DNA from: Sinorhizobium sp. RAC02
GTDB lineage: Bacteria; Pseudomonadota; Alphaproteobacteria; Rhizobiales; Rhizobiaceae
Reading direction: 5' to 3'
NCBI RefSeq assembly: GCF_001713395.1
Contig: NZ_CP016452.1
Span: 124,001-188,000 of the forward strand
DNA: 64,000 nucleotides
Positions within the stretch are counted from its first letter, which is position 1; each line of letters begins with the position of its first letter. The position numbers were made by a program, and so were the translations under genes. Under the pieces are notes generated by a model. It made no database searches, had not been told where the DNA came from, and worked only from the letters and a program-made list of their open reading frames with translations. Positions 42,733 to 51,287 of this stretch are shown piece after piece.

Positions 42733-44232
42733 ATGTCTGCTCCGATGCTTCTCCAGGCGTTCCACTGGTACACTCACGGTGGAGGGTCGCTCTGGAGGGA
42801 CATTGACGCGAAGTCGCGTGATCTTGCGGCCATGGGGATCACTCACGTTTGGCTGCCGCCAGCGTATAAAGGCGCTGCGGGGGCAGAGTCTGTCGGGTAC
42901 GACACCTACGATCTGTTTGATCTGGGTGAGTTTGATCAGAAGGGCAGCGTGCCAACCAAGTATGGAGATCGCGCCAGTCTGGAAAGGGCCTGTACTGCTC
43001 TCCGGAACCAAGGTATCCGCGTTATTCATGATGTCGTTTTCAACCACAAGATGGGCGCGGATGAGCGGGAACGCGTAACCGTCCGCCGCGTCAATGAGCA
43101 GGATAGAACTCAGATCGAAGACGAGGCTTTCGAGGCCTTCGCTCACACCCGGTTCACATTTCCTGGCCGGGAAGGCAAGCACTCAAAATTCATCTGGGAC
43201 AAGTCCTGTTTCAGCGGCGTGGATGTGATCGAGGAGCCAGATGAATCCGGTGTCTACAGACTGGTCAACGCGTACGGCGAGGGTCAGTGGAACGCGGATG
43301 TGGACCAGGAATTTGGAAACTACGACTTCCTGCTCGGTGCAGATGTCGAGTTTCGCAACAAAGCAGTGTCAGAAGAGCTCAAATTCTGGGGTCGATGGCT
43401 TGCCGAACAGGTGCCCGTTGGAGGATTTCGGCTTGATGCTGCAAAACATGTTCCGGCCTGGTTCTTCAAGGAGTGGGTCGGACACATGCGCGACAGTCTC
43501 GGCGACGACCTCTTTGTGGTCGCCGAATATTGGCACCCCGACATGGACACCCTCAACGCCTATCTCGATAGCGTCGACCGGCAAGTCATGCTTTTCGACG
43601 TCGCTCTCAATCACCGGTTCCACGACGCCTCGAAACTTGGGCGCGACTTCGACCTTCGCACCATATTTGACGGATCGCTGGTCGCCTCACTTCCCGAACA
43701 TGCGGTGACATTGGTCGATAATCATGACACCCAGCCCCTGCAGTCAATGGAGGCCTGTGTCGAGCCTTGGTTTAAGCCAATCGCCTATGCCCTGATCCTA
43801 TTGAGGGAGCACGGCCTACCTTGCATCTTCGCGCCGGATCTCGAGGGGGCGACATACCGTGACAAGGGCAGTGACGAAAACGAATACAACGTGGAGATGC
43901 CTGCGATTGCCTGCCTGCCGAAGCTGATGGAGGCTCGGCGCCGCTTCGCAAACGGACCGCAGACAGACCTCTTTGAGCACCCGTTCTGCATCGGCTTCAT
44001 CCGCCACGGCACGGGTGAAGCGCCGGGTTGCGTAACGGTCGTCTCCAATGGCGATGCATCGGAAATAAACGCCGATCTCGGCAATGATCATGCCGGTGCG
44101 ACGTTTGCGGACTTCTTGGGACATCGGCAGGACAAGATCCAAGTCGATCGTGACGGACGGGCGACGTTTCCCGCGGAAGGAGGCAGTGTCAGCGTCTGGG
44201 TGCGTTGCGAAGCGATGGAGAAGGACGCGTGA
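42733..44232 (+). CDS. Alpha-amylase, GH13 (cytoplasmic type)
   Basis: This 499-residue (beta/alpha)8 hydrolase starts MSAPMLLQAFHWYTHGGGSL and has no signal peptide, so it acts on internal glycogen or maltodextrins. Conserved regions are VIHDVVFNHK (region I), the nucleophile aspartate in GFRLDAAKH (near residue 235), the acid glutamate in FVVAEYWHP (near 265) and the transition-state aspartate in LVDNHDTQP (near 332). The form resembles GH13_5 AmyS-like enzymes. An AAAGG site precedes 42733. Its last bases overlap the downstream GTG start. Confidence 0.92.
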   Translation: MSAPMLLQAFHWYTHGGGSLWRDIDAKSRDLAAMGITHVWLPPAYKGAAGAESVGYDTYDLFDLGEFDQKGSVPTKYGDRASLERACTALRNQGIRVIHDVVFNHKMGADERERVTVRRVNEQDRTQIEDEAFEAFAHTRFTFPGREGKHSKFIWDKSCFSGVDVIEEPDESGVYRLVNAYGEGQWNADVDQEFGNYDFLLGADVEFRNKAVSEELKFWGRWLAEQVPVGGFRLDAAKHVPAWFFKEWVGHMRDSLGDDLFVVAEYWHPDMDTLNAYLDSVDRQVMLFDVALNHRFHDASKLGRDFDLRTIFDGSLVASLPEHAVTLVDNHDTQPLQSMEACVEPWFKPIAYALILLREHGLPCIFAPDLEGATYRDKGSDENEYNVEMPAIACLPKLMEARRRFANGPQTDLFEHPFCIGFIRHGTGEAPGCVTVVSNGDASEINADLGNDHAGATFADFLGHRQDKIQVDRDGRATFPAEGGSVSVWVRCEAMEKDA

Positions 44233-45191
44233 TCATCGGATACCACGCCTCGCACGAACAATTTTCGCCGAGCGACCTGTTGCGGTTCGTGCGTAAGGCT
44301 GAAGATGCTGGCTTCGGCGCCGTGATGACCTCCGACCACATTGCACCGTGGAGCGAGAGACAGGGCAATAGCGGAAACAACTGGGCTTGGCTCGGCGCGG
44401 CCCTTTCATCCACCTCGATCCCCTTCGGCAGTCTCGCCATCCCGGGCGGTTGGCGCTATCATCCTGTCGTTCTCGCGCATTTGGTTGCGACGCTAGCGGA
44501 CATGTTCCCGAACCGGCTCCGGTGGGTTGCCCTTGGCAGCGGCGAGGCTATGAATGAGACCGTCGTCGGCGCTGATTGGCCGGATAAGTCAGAACGCTCT
44601 GATCGCTTGCGCGCAGGGGCGGACATTATGCGTCGCCTCTTCCGCGGTGAGATCGTTGATGCACGCAACCCGTGGTTTTCTGCGGAGAAGGCTCGGCTCT
44701 GGTCGCTTCCCGACGGAATGCCTGCGATGTTCGGCGCTGCTCTCACACCACAGACCGCGACAGCGTTGGGCCGTTTGGCTGACGGCCTGCTGACCGTTCG
44801 GAAACCGGTCGAAGAACTCCGTATCGTTGTCGAGAGCTTTCGCGCTGCTGGCGGAAGGGGCAAGCCCCTGGCGCTGCAGCTACAGATCGCTTGGGGGGTG
44901 ACAAAAGACGACGCAAGGCGCTCGGCATGGGATCAGTGGCGTTGCGCGGCGCTTTCGGCAAAGGAACTCGCAGATACCCGGCAGCCATCGGAATTTGATC
45001 GACTGACACAAAAAGTCTCGCTGGATGCGATGGATGATTGCATGGTGGTCATAGATCGCGGTGAGGATCTCATCGCAGAAATCCAACGATGCGCCGGTTG
45101 CGGGTTCGACGAAATCTATATTCACAACGTGTCACGCGATCAGGAGAGCTTCATCAAATTTATGGGCACAGAGGTACTCCCTGCCCTTTAA
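44229..45191 (+). CDS. LLM-class flavin-dependent oxidoreductase, probable non-F420 type
   Basis: This 320-residue TIM-barrel protein has the luciferase-like fold: IIGYHASHEQFSPSDLLRFV, then AGFGAVMTSDHIAPWSERQG and LRWVALGSGEAMNE. The sequence matches the TIGR03885-like group thought to use flavin, not F420. The substrate is not known. The GTG start at 44229 overlaps the amylase stop (GTGA), so the two are translated together, which suggests a shared carbohydrate-related role. Confidence 0.82.
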   Translation: MIIGYHASHEQFSPSDLLRFVRKAEDAGFGAVMTSDHIAPWSERQGNSGNNWAWLGAALSSTSIPFGSLAIPGGWRYHPVVLAHLVATLADMFPNRLRWVALGSGEAMNETVVGADWPDKSERSDRLRAGADIMRRLFRGEIVDARNPWFSAEKARLWSLPDGMPAMFGAALTPQTATALGRLADGLLTVRKPVEELRIVVESFRAAGGRGKPLALQLQIAWGVTKDDARRSAWDQWRCAALSAKELADTRQPSEFDRLTQKVSLDAMDDCMVVIDRGEDLIAEIQRCAGCGFDEIYIHNVSRDQESFIKFMGTEVLPAL

Positions 45192-45244
45192 CCCGCGTCA
45201 CACAACTCGTTTTGCCAATTATTCAGGAGCAAAGGGCGATCGAT

Positions 45245-45269
45245 GGAACAACGTAAAAATCGCAGCGTT
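45245..45269 (+). promoter_or_regulatory. EcfG-like stress promoter
   Basis: GGAAC (45245-45249), 16 bases, then CGTT (45266-45269) matches the alphaproteobacterial general-stress sigma consensus GGAAC-N16/17-cGTT exactly. It lies about 25 bases upstream of the DUF4142 gene start at 45294. Confidence 0.75.
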
Positions 45270-45293
45270 AGTTGCGGGAAAAGGAGACCAGCC

Positions 45294-45824
45294 ATGAACA
45301 CACTTCGCCTCGCCCCTGCCCTTTTTCTCATCGCGTCCTCCGCTCTCGCCCAATCGACCGCCGAGACAACCGGCGTCAACTCCGCCCTGAACATTCCTCC
45401 CAAGACCGAAGACTTCGTGAAGGAAGTCTCGATGAGCGATATGTTCGAGATCGAGTCGAGCAAGCTTGCCCTCGAACGCGGTGGCCCCACCACAGAAGCC
45501 TTCGCGCAGCAGATGGTCGACGCTCATCAAAAAACCACGGCGGACCTGAAGGCCCTTCTGGAAGGCGGTAAGGTGGACGCCCAGCCGGCGGCAGCCCTTT
45601 CCGAAGACCAGCAAGAATCTCTCGACGAGCTCAAGAAGCTATCTGGTGCAGAGTTCGATGATGCCTATCAGGATGATCAGGAAGACGCGCATGAGGATGC
45701 CGTGGACGTCTTCAAGCGCTACGCGGAGGAGGGCGATAATCCGGACCTCAAGGCGTGGGCCGCGAAAACGCTGCCTGATCTGGAACATCACCTAAAGATG
45801 GCGGAAGACCTCGACAAGAAGTAG
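45294..45824 (+). CDS. DUF4142 family periplasmic protein
   Basis: This 176-residue protein begins with a signal peptide (MNTLRLAPALFLIASSALAQ, cleavage likely after SSALA). The mature part is a helical ferritin-like four-helix domain of the DUF4142 type with DMFEIESSKLALERGG and AFAQQMVDAHQKTTADLKAL. Such proteins are found among stress-induced envelope proteins. The ATG at 45294 follows AAGGAG. The EcfG-like promoter just upstream puts it in the general-stress group. Confidence 0.85.
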   Translation: MNTLRLAPALFLIASSALAQSTAETTGVNSALNIPPKTEDFVKEVSMSDMFEIESSKLALERGGPTTEAFAQQMVDAHQKTTADLKALLEGGKVDAQPAAALSEDQQESLDELKKLSGAEFDDAYQDDQEDAHEDAVDVFKRYAEEGDNPDLKAWAAKTLPDLEHHLKMAEDLDKK

Positions 45825-45886
45825 GGGCCCATCAGTCAACAACATGCGCTCGTTACAACTAGAGCCACGAATACCGTCTTGTTGCC

Positions 45887-46531
45887 ATGACCACCAGTTG
45901 TGAAACCGCAGACATTCAACGTCGCATCTATCGACGGTGGGCTCCGGTCTATGACTTCCTGTATGCGGGCATATTGAGACAGGCCCACCGGTTGCTCGCC
46001 CAAAGGGCGAGCAACCACGGCGGTGATGTTCTTGAAGTCGGCGTCGGAACCGGGCTTGGCCTTTCGTATTATGATCCCGCTCACAAACTCATCGGCGTCG
46101 ACATCTCGGAAGAGATGCTGGCACGTGCACAGGAGAAACGCGCCCGTCTCAATCTGCACAACGTCAACCTACGCGTCATGGACGCCCACAGGCTAGAGTT
46201 TCCCGACGCAGCGTTTGAAGTTGTCACCCTGCCTTTCGTCCTGACCCTGGTTGCGGAACCGGAGGTCGTCCTTTCCGAATGTGCCCGGGTGACGAAGCCC
46301 CGAGGGGCAATCATTGTCGCAAGCCGGATCAGCCGCGGCGGAGTTCTCCAGTCTGCGCTGGAGCGCGCGATCGCGCCGGTTGCCCGCCGGCTCGGTTTAA
46401 GCAGTTCATTCCATCTTTCAACGATCGAACAGTGGAGCGAGGCCCATGGCGGCGTATCGATTGACGCCGTCGAAGGCCTGCGCCCGATGGGTTTTTTCAA
46501 GCTCGTGGTCATCCATCGAAAACCGTCCTGA
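45887..46531 (+). CDS. SAM-dependent methyltransferase, PmtA-like
   Basis: This 214-residue class I methyltransferase has motif I GDVLEVGVGTGLGLSYYDP, the acidic loop GVDISEEMLARA, DAAFEVVTLPFVLTLVAEPE and a C-terminal GFFKLVVIHR. The start IYRRWAPVYDFLY is characteristic of the rhizobial phosphatidylethanolamine N-methyltransferase PmtA, which makes phosphatidylcholine. It may be that enzyme or a close relative with another substrate. It follows the DUF4142 gene on the same strand. Confidence 0.82.
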   Translation: MTTSCETADIQRRIYRRWAPVYDFLYAGILRQAHRLLAQRASNHGGDVLEVGVGTGLGLSYYDPAHKLIGVDISEEMLARAQEKRARLNLHNVNLRVMDAHRLEFPDAAFEVVTLPFVLTLVAEPEVVLSECARVTKPRGAIIVASRISRGGVLQSALERAIAPVARRLGLSSSFHLSTIEQWSEAHGGVSIDAVEGLRPMGFFKLVVIHRKPS

Positions 46532-46620
46532 TTCCGGGTCGCTTTGCGCATTTTGCCCAGCTGCCCAGGAACAACCTCGCCTTAGGAGCATTTAATTGGC
46601 GCTAAACGTGGAGAGACGTC

Positions 46621-46803
46621 ATGCAGCATCTCGACAGGAAGCTTTCAACGCCGGCGAGCAAGGTGTTTGACGTCGTCACCTATTGCCGATCGCAGGGCAT
46701 CAGCGAATGGGAAACCCAAAAGCTGCTGCGCCTCGTGGGCCGATTTGCCAGCAGACTCGAAATCCAGATGAACCTGACAAAACGGCCAGTGCGATTTCGA
46801 TAA
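46621..46803 (+). CDS. Small hypothetical protein (60 residues)
   Basis: A frame with a GAGAG site upstream encodes MQHLDRKLSTPASKVFDVVT followed by SEWETQKLLRLVGRFASRLE, a compact helical protein with a basic tail. No family is recognised, but protein-like composition and its place among stress genes support it. A GGAAC-N16-CATT sequence about 50 bases upstream (46568-46592) is a weak relative of the EcfG promoter. Confidence 0.5.
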   Translation: MQHLDRKLSTPASKVFDVVTYCRSQGISEWETQKLLRLVGRFASRLEIQMNLTKRPVRFR

Positions 46804-46918
46804 AGTCGGACCCGCACGCGGCGGGTAGTATCAGCGTGGCGCGTCCCACGATCAACACGTCCGAATCTATTGTTCAATTTGGGCCAATTAGCGGCTCATT
46901 TCAGACAAGGAGACAGCA

Positions 46919-47419
46919 ATGCCAACGAAAACACTCGATGACCTCTTTATCGACGGGGTCAAGGACATCTATTATGCCGAACGCAAGATCATCGCTGCCC
47001 TCAAGAAGATGGTCCGCGGCGCCAAGGCCGAAGACCTCAAGGCTGCATTCGACAAGCATCTCCAGGAAACGGAAGGCCAGGTCGAGCGGCTCGTGCAGGT
47101 GTTCGAAATTCTCGGCAAGCCCGCTCGTGGCAAAACCTGTCCGGCCATCGACGGTATCCTTGAAGAAGGCCAGGAGATACTCGAGGAATTCAAGGATTCG
47201 CCTGCGCTCGACGCCGGCCTGCTGGCAGCCGCACAGGCCGTCGAGCACTACGAGATCGCCCGCTACGGCACCCTGAAGTCCTGGGCCCTGCAGCTGGGGC
47301 ACAAGGATGTCACCCAGTTGCTCGACCAGACGCTTTCAGAGGAGACGAAGACCGACCAGGCGCTGACCCAGCTCGCCGAAACGAAGGTCAACCGCGAAGG
47401 CAAGGCTAGGGCTGCCTAA
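46919..47419 (+). CDS. DUF892 (YciF/YciE-like) ferritin-like protein
   Basis: The 166-residue protein starts MPTKTLDDLFIDGVKDIYYA and has the four-helix ferritin-like pattern of the family, with ERKIIAALKKMV, VEHYEIARYGTLKSWALQLG and a final helix ending LSEETKTDQALTQLAE. Conserved glutamate/histidine residues in these helices suggest a di-metal site. Homologues are induced by osmotic and stationary stress. The next gene starts two bases after its stop. Confidence 0.88.
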   Translation: MPTKTLDDLFIDGVKDIYYAERKIIAALKKMVRGAKAEDLKAAFDKHLQETEGQVERLVQVFEILGKPARGKTCPAIDGILEEGQEILEEFKDSPALDAGLLAAAQAVEHYEIARYGTLKSWALQLGHKDVTQLLDQTLSEETKTDQALTQLAETKVNREGKARAA

Positions 47420-47421
47420 AG

Positions 47422-48081
47422 ATGCAGGGGACGGGCAGTTCCCGCTGCCCGCCCTCGCATCGTACAAAATCGGGTTCCGCGAGTACCGCCATGCTCGGAA
47501 ACTGGCGCCATATCTGCGTCGACATGCAGCGAATGTTCGCCGAGGATACGCCGTGGCGGGTTTCCTGGATGGAGGCGGTGTCGCCGCAGGTTGTCGAGGT
47601 TGCGGAGCGCTACAGTGCCCGCACGACGTTCACGCGCTTCTGTCCGCCGGTCCGCCCCTCCGATGCCCACGGGATGTGGCGGACCTATTACGAAAAATGG
47701 TGGATGATGACGGGCGAGCATCTATCGCCCGACTTGCTCGCCCTCGTTCCCGAACTTGCACGTTACTGCCCGCCGGCGACGATCTTCAACAAAACGGTCT
47801 ATTCGCCCTGGATCGATGGCCGCCTGCATTCCTGGCTTGCCAGAAAGGCCGTCGACACGCTGGTCATCACCGGTGGCGAGACGGATGTCTGCGTGCTGGC
47901 CACAGCGCTTGGCGGCATCGACCTCGGGTATCGCGTCATTGTTCTCAAGGATGCGGTGTGCAGCGGAGCAGACAAAACGCATGATGCATCGCTTACCCTG
48001 CTTGGCAATCGCTTCTCGGCGCAGGTGGAATTGCTCCTCACCGAGGAATTCCTCTCGTCAGACCCCGGGCGAAACATATAA
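47422..48081 (+). CDS. Isochorismatase-family cysteine hydrolase
   Basis: This up to 219-residue alpha/beta hydrolase has the catalytic aspartate in ICVDMQRMFAE, the lysine in ATIFNKTVYSP and the cysteine in ITGGETDVCVLATALGG. It continues with CSGADKTHDASLTLLGNRFS and ends TEEFLSSDP. The reaction is probably hydrolysis of an amide or vinyl ether; substrate unknown. The true start could be 47422 (two bases after the DUF892 stop) or the ATG at 47491. A deleted copy is at 54185-54312. Confidence 0.85.
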   Translation: MQGTGSSRCPPSHRTKSGSASTAMLGNWRHICVDMQRMFAEDTPWRVSWMEAVSPQVVEVAERYSARTTFTRFCPPVRPSDAHGMWRTYYEKWWMMTGEHLSPDLLALVPELARYCPPATIFNKTVYSPWIDGRLHSWLARKAVDTLVITGGETDVCVLATALGGIDLGYRVIVLKDAVCSGADKTHDASLTLLGNRFSAQVELLLTEEFLSSDPGRNI

Positions 48082-48086
48082 TCCGC

Positions 48087-48347
48087 CTATTCATGCGCTA
48101 CGAACTTGTTGAAGCGGCTGGTCTTGCCGTCTTCCGTCTTCTCCTGATGAAGAAAGGCAAGCCGGCTACTCTCGAAAATCTCGAAGAACTCGTCCCAGTC
48201 GATCTCTTCAAGGTCCTCGTCCTTCTCGCCAAAGTCGATCCGAAGAAGGCCACCCTTGCCCTTCGTACGAACGGCGGCGGGCCGGCCGTTGCGCTGCTCA
48301 ATCCATTTCCGGATCACATCATGGTTGGTGGTCGTCGAACTACTCAT
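48087..48347 (-). CDS. Small acidic hypothetical protein
   Basis: The 86-residue protein from the ATG at 48347 (GGGAGG site upstream) reads [20 protein letters not shown], then [20 protein letters not shown] and SRFNKFV at the end. Proteins of this form occur widely in proteobacteria, often mislabelled as a glucan branching enzyme, and have no proven role. The frame could also start at 48434, which overlaps the HD gene stop (ATGA). Confidence 0.65.
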   Translation of the reverse strand: MSSSTTTNHDVIRKWIEQRNGRPAAVRTKGKGGLLRIDFGEKDEDLEEIDWDEFFEIFESSRLAFLHQEKTEDGKTSRFNKFVAHE

Positions 48348-48430
48348 TTGGGTCCTCCCGTCTACCAGTGGTTCCGATAGAAGGACGAACTTTTGGGGCC
48401 GGCCGTCGGTTCCGTAAAGCGCCTCGCTCT

Positions 48431-48846
48431 TCATGATGTTCGTAGCGTATTCAACAGCACAAGGCCTTCCGCGTACTTCGTGCCATCCTGCCCCAGCGTC
48501 TGGACCTGTGCAAGGTTGTCCTCAAGATCCGCCTGCTTGACCGGTCGCGCCAAACTATTCTTCCCCGCTCGGCGAACGAAATCCTCCCACGCCTCTCCGT
48601 CGCGGTGCGTCATCGCATCGACCGCGACGATGATCTCGGGGGAAATCCCTCCTCTCGTAGCCGGTCGAGGGTCCATTCCCTGCCCTTTTCGACGACATCA
48701 TGCAGGTAAGCAACGACTTTGGTCTCGTTGCCCTGGACTGCCTCGGCCACCCGCCGGCAGTGCTCGAAATAGGGATGACCGGTCTTGTCCATCTGTCCCT
48801 CGTGGGCGACAAGCGCGATCTCGATCGCGTGATTGACATGGTTCAT
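48431..48846 (-). pseudogene. HD-domain (RelA/SpoT-hydrolase-like) protein, frameshifted
   Basis: From the ATG at 48846, MNHVNHAIEIALVAHEGQMD, GHPYFEHCRRVAEAV and VVAYLHDVVEKGREWT carry the H...HD metal-binding motif of the SpoT-like hydrolase/MESH1 type. The frame is lost at a CCCCC run near 48645; adding one C joins it to FPPEIIVAVDAMTHRDGEAW and [10 protein letters not shown], which supply the remaining helices. The repaired protein has about 138 residues and would act on (p)ppGpp-like or other nucleotides. It may be a sequencing deletion. Confidence 0.72.
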
Positions 48847-48850
48847 TGTC

Positions 48851-49144
48851 TCATTGCCCTTCGGTCCGCTTGACCTTCTTGCGCGGCGGGGCAGCGCCGG
48901 TGGTAATCGCGACTTGTTCGCCTGGTCCAGCACGCTCGCTTGGCGCGACCTTTCCGTCGCCAGCGCTCCCGCGATCACGTTCCCCGAAAACAGAAAGTCC
49001 CGCGAGTGGGGGTGCCACTGTGACATTTTCATCAAGCTCTGACTTGGCGATCAGCCAGTGGCGCAAATCTTCGCCAGGCGGGCATCCTTCCGACTGCCAA
49101 ATTTCATAAGCTTTTTTGCGGATGCGTTCGAATCTGTCCATCAT
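48851..49144 (-). CDS. DUF2934 domain protein
   Basis: The first 30 residues, FERIRKKAYEIWQSEGCPPG then EDLRHWLIAKSEL, are the DUF2934 motif, a short helix pair ending in a conserved tryptophan. The rest is low-complexity Pro/Gly/Ala-rich and ends in the basic PRKKVKRTEGQ. The start was set at 49144 because GGAG lies nine bases upstream, but the frame runs to 49249. Function unknown. It is just upstream of the HD-domain gene on the same strand. Confidence 0.65.
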   Translation of the reverse strand: MMDRFERIRKKAYEIWQSEGCPPGEDLRHWLIAKSELDENVTVAPPLAGLSVFGERDRGSAGDGKVAPSERAGPGEQVAITTGAAPPRKKVKRTEGQ

Positions 49145-49196
49145 GGTGGCTTGCTCCATGCAGATTTCGTCAATGAAACGCGCAACGTCGAATTTA

Positions 49197-49619
49197 GGTC
49201 CGCTCCTCTTCTCAACGGAATACCAGCTTCGCAGTTGCTGCCGATGCAATCACACCGGTCGCCGCCCTGCCCCCAGTGATGAGAATTGGCCGGGCCGTGA
49301 ATTGCTTCATCCGGGAACTGCGGCTCACCACCATCATGATGCCAACCGTGATCGGGACAGCAAAGAACCAATTGCTCACAGCACTCCAGAACAGGTCGGT
49401 GACCGGATTGATCGGCGTGAATTCGAGACCGAAACCGAGGAAGGTCGCGGCGCTGATCACGGCGTAAAATCCTTTGGCCTCCCACGGCGTGCTTTCGAGG
49501 CTGCAGTTCCAGCTGAAACATTCCGAAGCGGCATACGCTGCGGAACCTGCGAGCACGGGGATCGACAACGTGCCCGTCCCGATCATGCCGAGGCTGAACA
49601 CGATAAATGCAAAGTACAC
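49197..49619 (-). pseudogene. Nramp-family metal transporter, 3' fragment
   Basis: The frame encodes VFSLGMIGTGTLSIPVLAGS, AAYAASECFSWNCSLESTPW and FTPINPVTDLFWSAVSNWFF, the last helices of an Nramp-type divalent cation transporter. About 300 N-terminal residues, including the DPGN and MPH metal-site motifs, are absent; the sequence upstream has no continuation. It is therefore a remnant cut at about 49620. Confidence 0.7.
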
Positions 49620-49734
49620 CTACGCCGCCGCTGGCCGACCTGGCAGATTCGTGCAGAGGCGATGCAAGCCCGTGAGGAACTTTGTCCTTTCCGGGCGGTT
49701 TTCACGGCGCACCGTATTGCGTGGAGGACAGCCA

Positions 49735-50394
49735 GTGAAATTTCTTCGGGACAACGGCTTAACGATCGTCTTGATGATCGCAACGACGGCAACTCTGCTG
49801 GGGATGCTGCTGACAGGAGTCTCTGTCTACAATGACGAACTGATCCAGCATCATCAGCCTACGGTATCCACGACCGCATACCTGACCAGCGGGCATTTCC
49901 TGTCCTCCCTGTTCGAGAACTGGGAAAGCGAGTTCCTGCAGATGTCGGCCTATGTCGTCCTCACGGCTTTCCTCTTCCAGCGCGGCTCGGCTGAATCGAA
50001 GGATCCGGAGGGCAGCGCGAAGCAGGACCAGGATCCTGCGAGCCCTGCCGATGACCTCAATGCTCCTCTGCCCGTCCGGCTTGGCGGGTTATCGGCCAGT
50101 CTATACGCCTACTCGCTTGGAATCGTGCTTTTCGTCCTTTTCGTCCTGAGCTTTGCATTCCATCTGGAGCACAGCGCAGCCGCCGAAGCCGTCGAGGCCC
50201 TAAGCCACGGTGAACCCGCGCCGACGATCTGGCAGCACGCGGGCAGTCCGAAATTCTGGTTCGAATCCTTCCAGAACTGGCAGTCCGAATTCCTGTCCAC
50301 GGCTGTTCTCGTGGTCCTCTCGATTTTTCTGCGCTTTCGCGGTTCGCCGGAGTCAAAACCAGTTGCCGCGCCGCATTCCAAAACGGGAGGATAG
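49735..50394 (+). CDS. DUF6766 family membrane protein
   Basis: The protein has 219 residues from the GTG at 49735, which has GGAGG about seven bases upstream. Hydrophobic segments are at about 9-27 (LTIVLMIATTATLLGML), 72-84, 122-145 and 192-205. The repeated sequence ENWESEFLQMSAYVVLTAFL and QNWQSEFLSTAVLVVLSIFL marks an internal duplication, each copy before a polar QRGS/RGSPESK stretch. The role is unknown. The longer frame upstream overlaps the Nramp remnant on the other strand and is not real. Confidence 0.8.
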   Translation: MKFLRDNGLTIVLMIATTATLLGMLLTGVSVYNDELIQHHQPTVSTTAYLTSGHFLSSLFENWESEFLQMSAYVVLTAFLFQRGSAESKDPEGSAKQDQDPASPADDLNAPLPVRLGGLSASLYAYSLGIVLFVLFVLSFAFHLEHSAAAEAVEALSHGEPAPTIWQHAGSPKFWFESFQNWQSEFLSTAVLVVLSIFLRFRGSPESKPVAAPHSKTGG

Positions 50395-50432
50395 GCGACG
50401 CCCAAACAGACTTCACGGAGAGATGGGACGTA

Positions 50433-51239
50433 ATGGAGCAGTCAGCAATTATCGAAGCTCTTGGGGTTCAACGCAATTTCGACGCCGCGCACGAAATCGC
50501 CGGGCGCGTCCAGTTTCTAAAGAGCTACCTCATCGACAGCCGGCAGACAGCCTACGTGCTCGGCATCAGCGGGGGCGTGGATTCCTTGGCCGCCGGCTTG
50601 CTAGCCCAGCGTGCCGTGCGGGAGCTGCGCGAGGATGGGCGCGTCGCCACCTTCATCGCGGTCCGCCTCCCCTATGGTGTCCAGGCAGACGAACACGACG
50701 CGGCGGCGGCTGTCGCCGCCATCCGCCCGGACCGCGTCATCACGGTGGACATCAAGCCGGGCGCCGACAGCCTGATGGCGGCCGTGCTTGCCGGCGGCAC
50801 CGATCCCGACATGCGCCATCATTTCATCCTCGGGAACGTGAAAGCACGTCAGAGGATGATAGCGCAATATGCGATTGCTGGAGTTGCCTCCGGCCTCGTC
50901 ATCGGCACCGACCACGCCGCCGAAGCGCTGATGGGCTTTTATACCAAGTTCGGCGATGGCGCCGCCGATGTCCCCCCCCTCGCCGGGCTCAACAAAAGAC
51001 GGGTCCGCGCCGTGGCCGCCACGCTCGGCGCACCGGATCCGCTCGTATGGAAGGTTCCCACGGCCGGTCTCGAATCCGATGCGCCGCTTCGTCCCGACGA
51101 AGAGGTCTACGGCGTGACCTATGATCAGATCGACGATTTCCTGAAGTGGCGGGCCATCGAGCCCGCAGCGGCCGAGCCGATCGTGTCGGCCTACAAGGCA
51201 AGTGCCCACAAACGGGCGCTCCCCGTTCCAGCGCGATAA
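50433..51239 (+). CDS. nadE: NAD synthetase, ammonia-type
   Basis: This 268-residue enzyme has the ATP-pyrophosphatase loop LGISGGVDSLAAGLLA (about 43-58), the substrate-binding LPYGVQADEHDA, GLVIGTDHAAEALMGFYTKF and LNKRRVRAVAATLGAP. It converts nicotinate adenine dinucleotide, ATP and ammonia to NAD. The absence of a glutaminase domain makes it the ammonia-using form. Its position among stress genes suggests an accessory copy. It has an intact signature and normal length. Confidence 0.9.
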   Translation: MEQSAIIEALGVQRNFDAAHEIAGRVQFLKSYLIDSRQTAYVLGISGGVDSLAAGLLAQRAVRELREDGRVATFIAVRLPYGVQADEHDAAAAVAAIRPDRVITVDIKPGADSLMAAVLAGGTDPDMRHHFILGNVKARQRMIAQYAIAGVASGLVIGTDHAAEALMGFYTKFGDGAADVPPLAGLNKRRVRAVAATLGAPDPLVWKVPTAGLESDAPLRPDEEVYGVTYDQIDDFLKWRAIEPAAAEPIVSAYKASAHKRALPVPAR

Positions 51240-51240
51240 T

Positions 51241-51265
51241 GGAACATCGCAAGGGCCGCGCGGTT
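51241..51265 (+). promoter_or_regulatory. EcfG-like promoter, near consensus
   Basis: GGAAC (51241-51245) is followed after 16 bases by GGTT (51262-51265), close to GGAAC-N16-CGTT. It lies just after nadE and about 25 bases before the small gene at 51288. Confidence 0.55.
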
Positions 51266-51287
51266 AGTACCGAAAAGGAGACACGAT

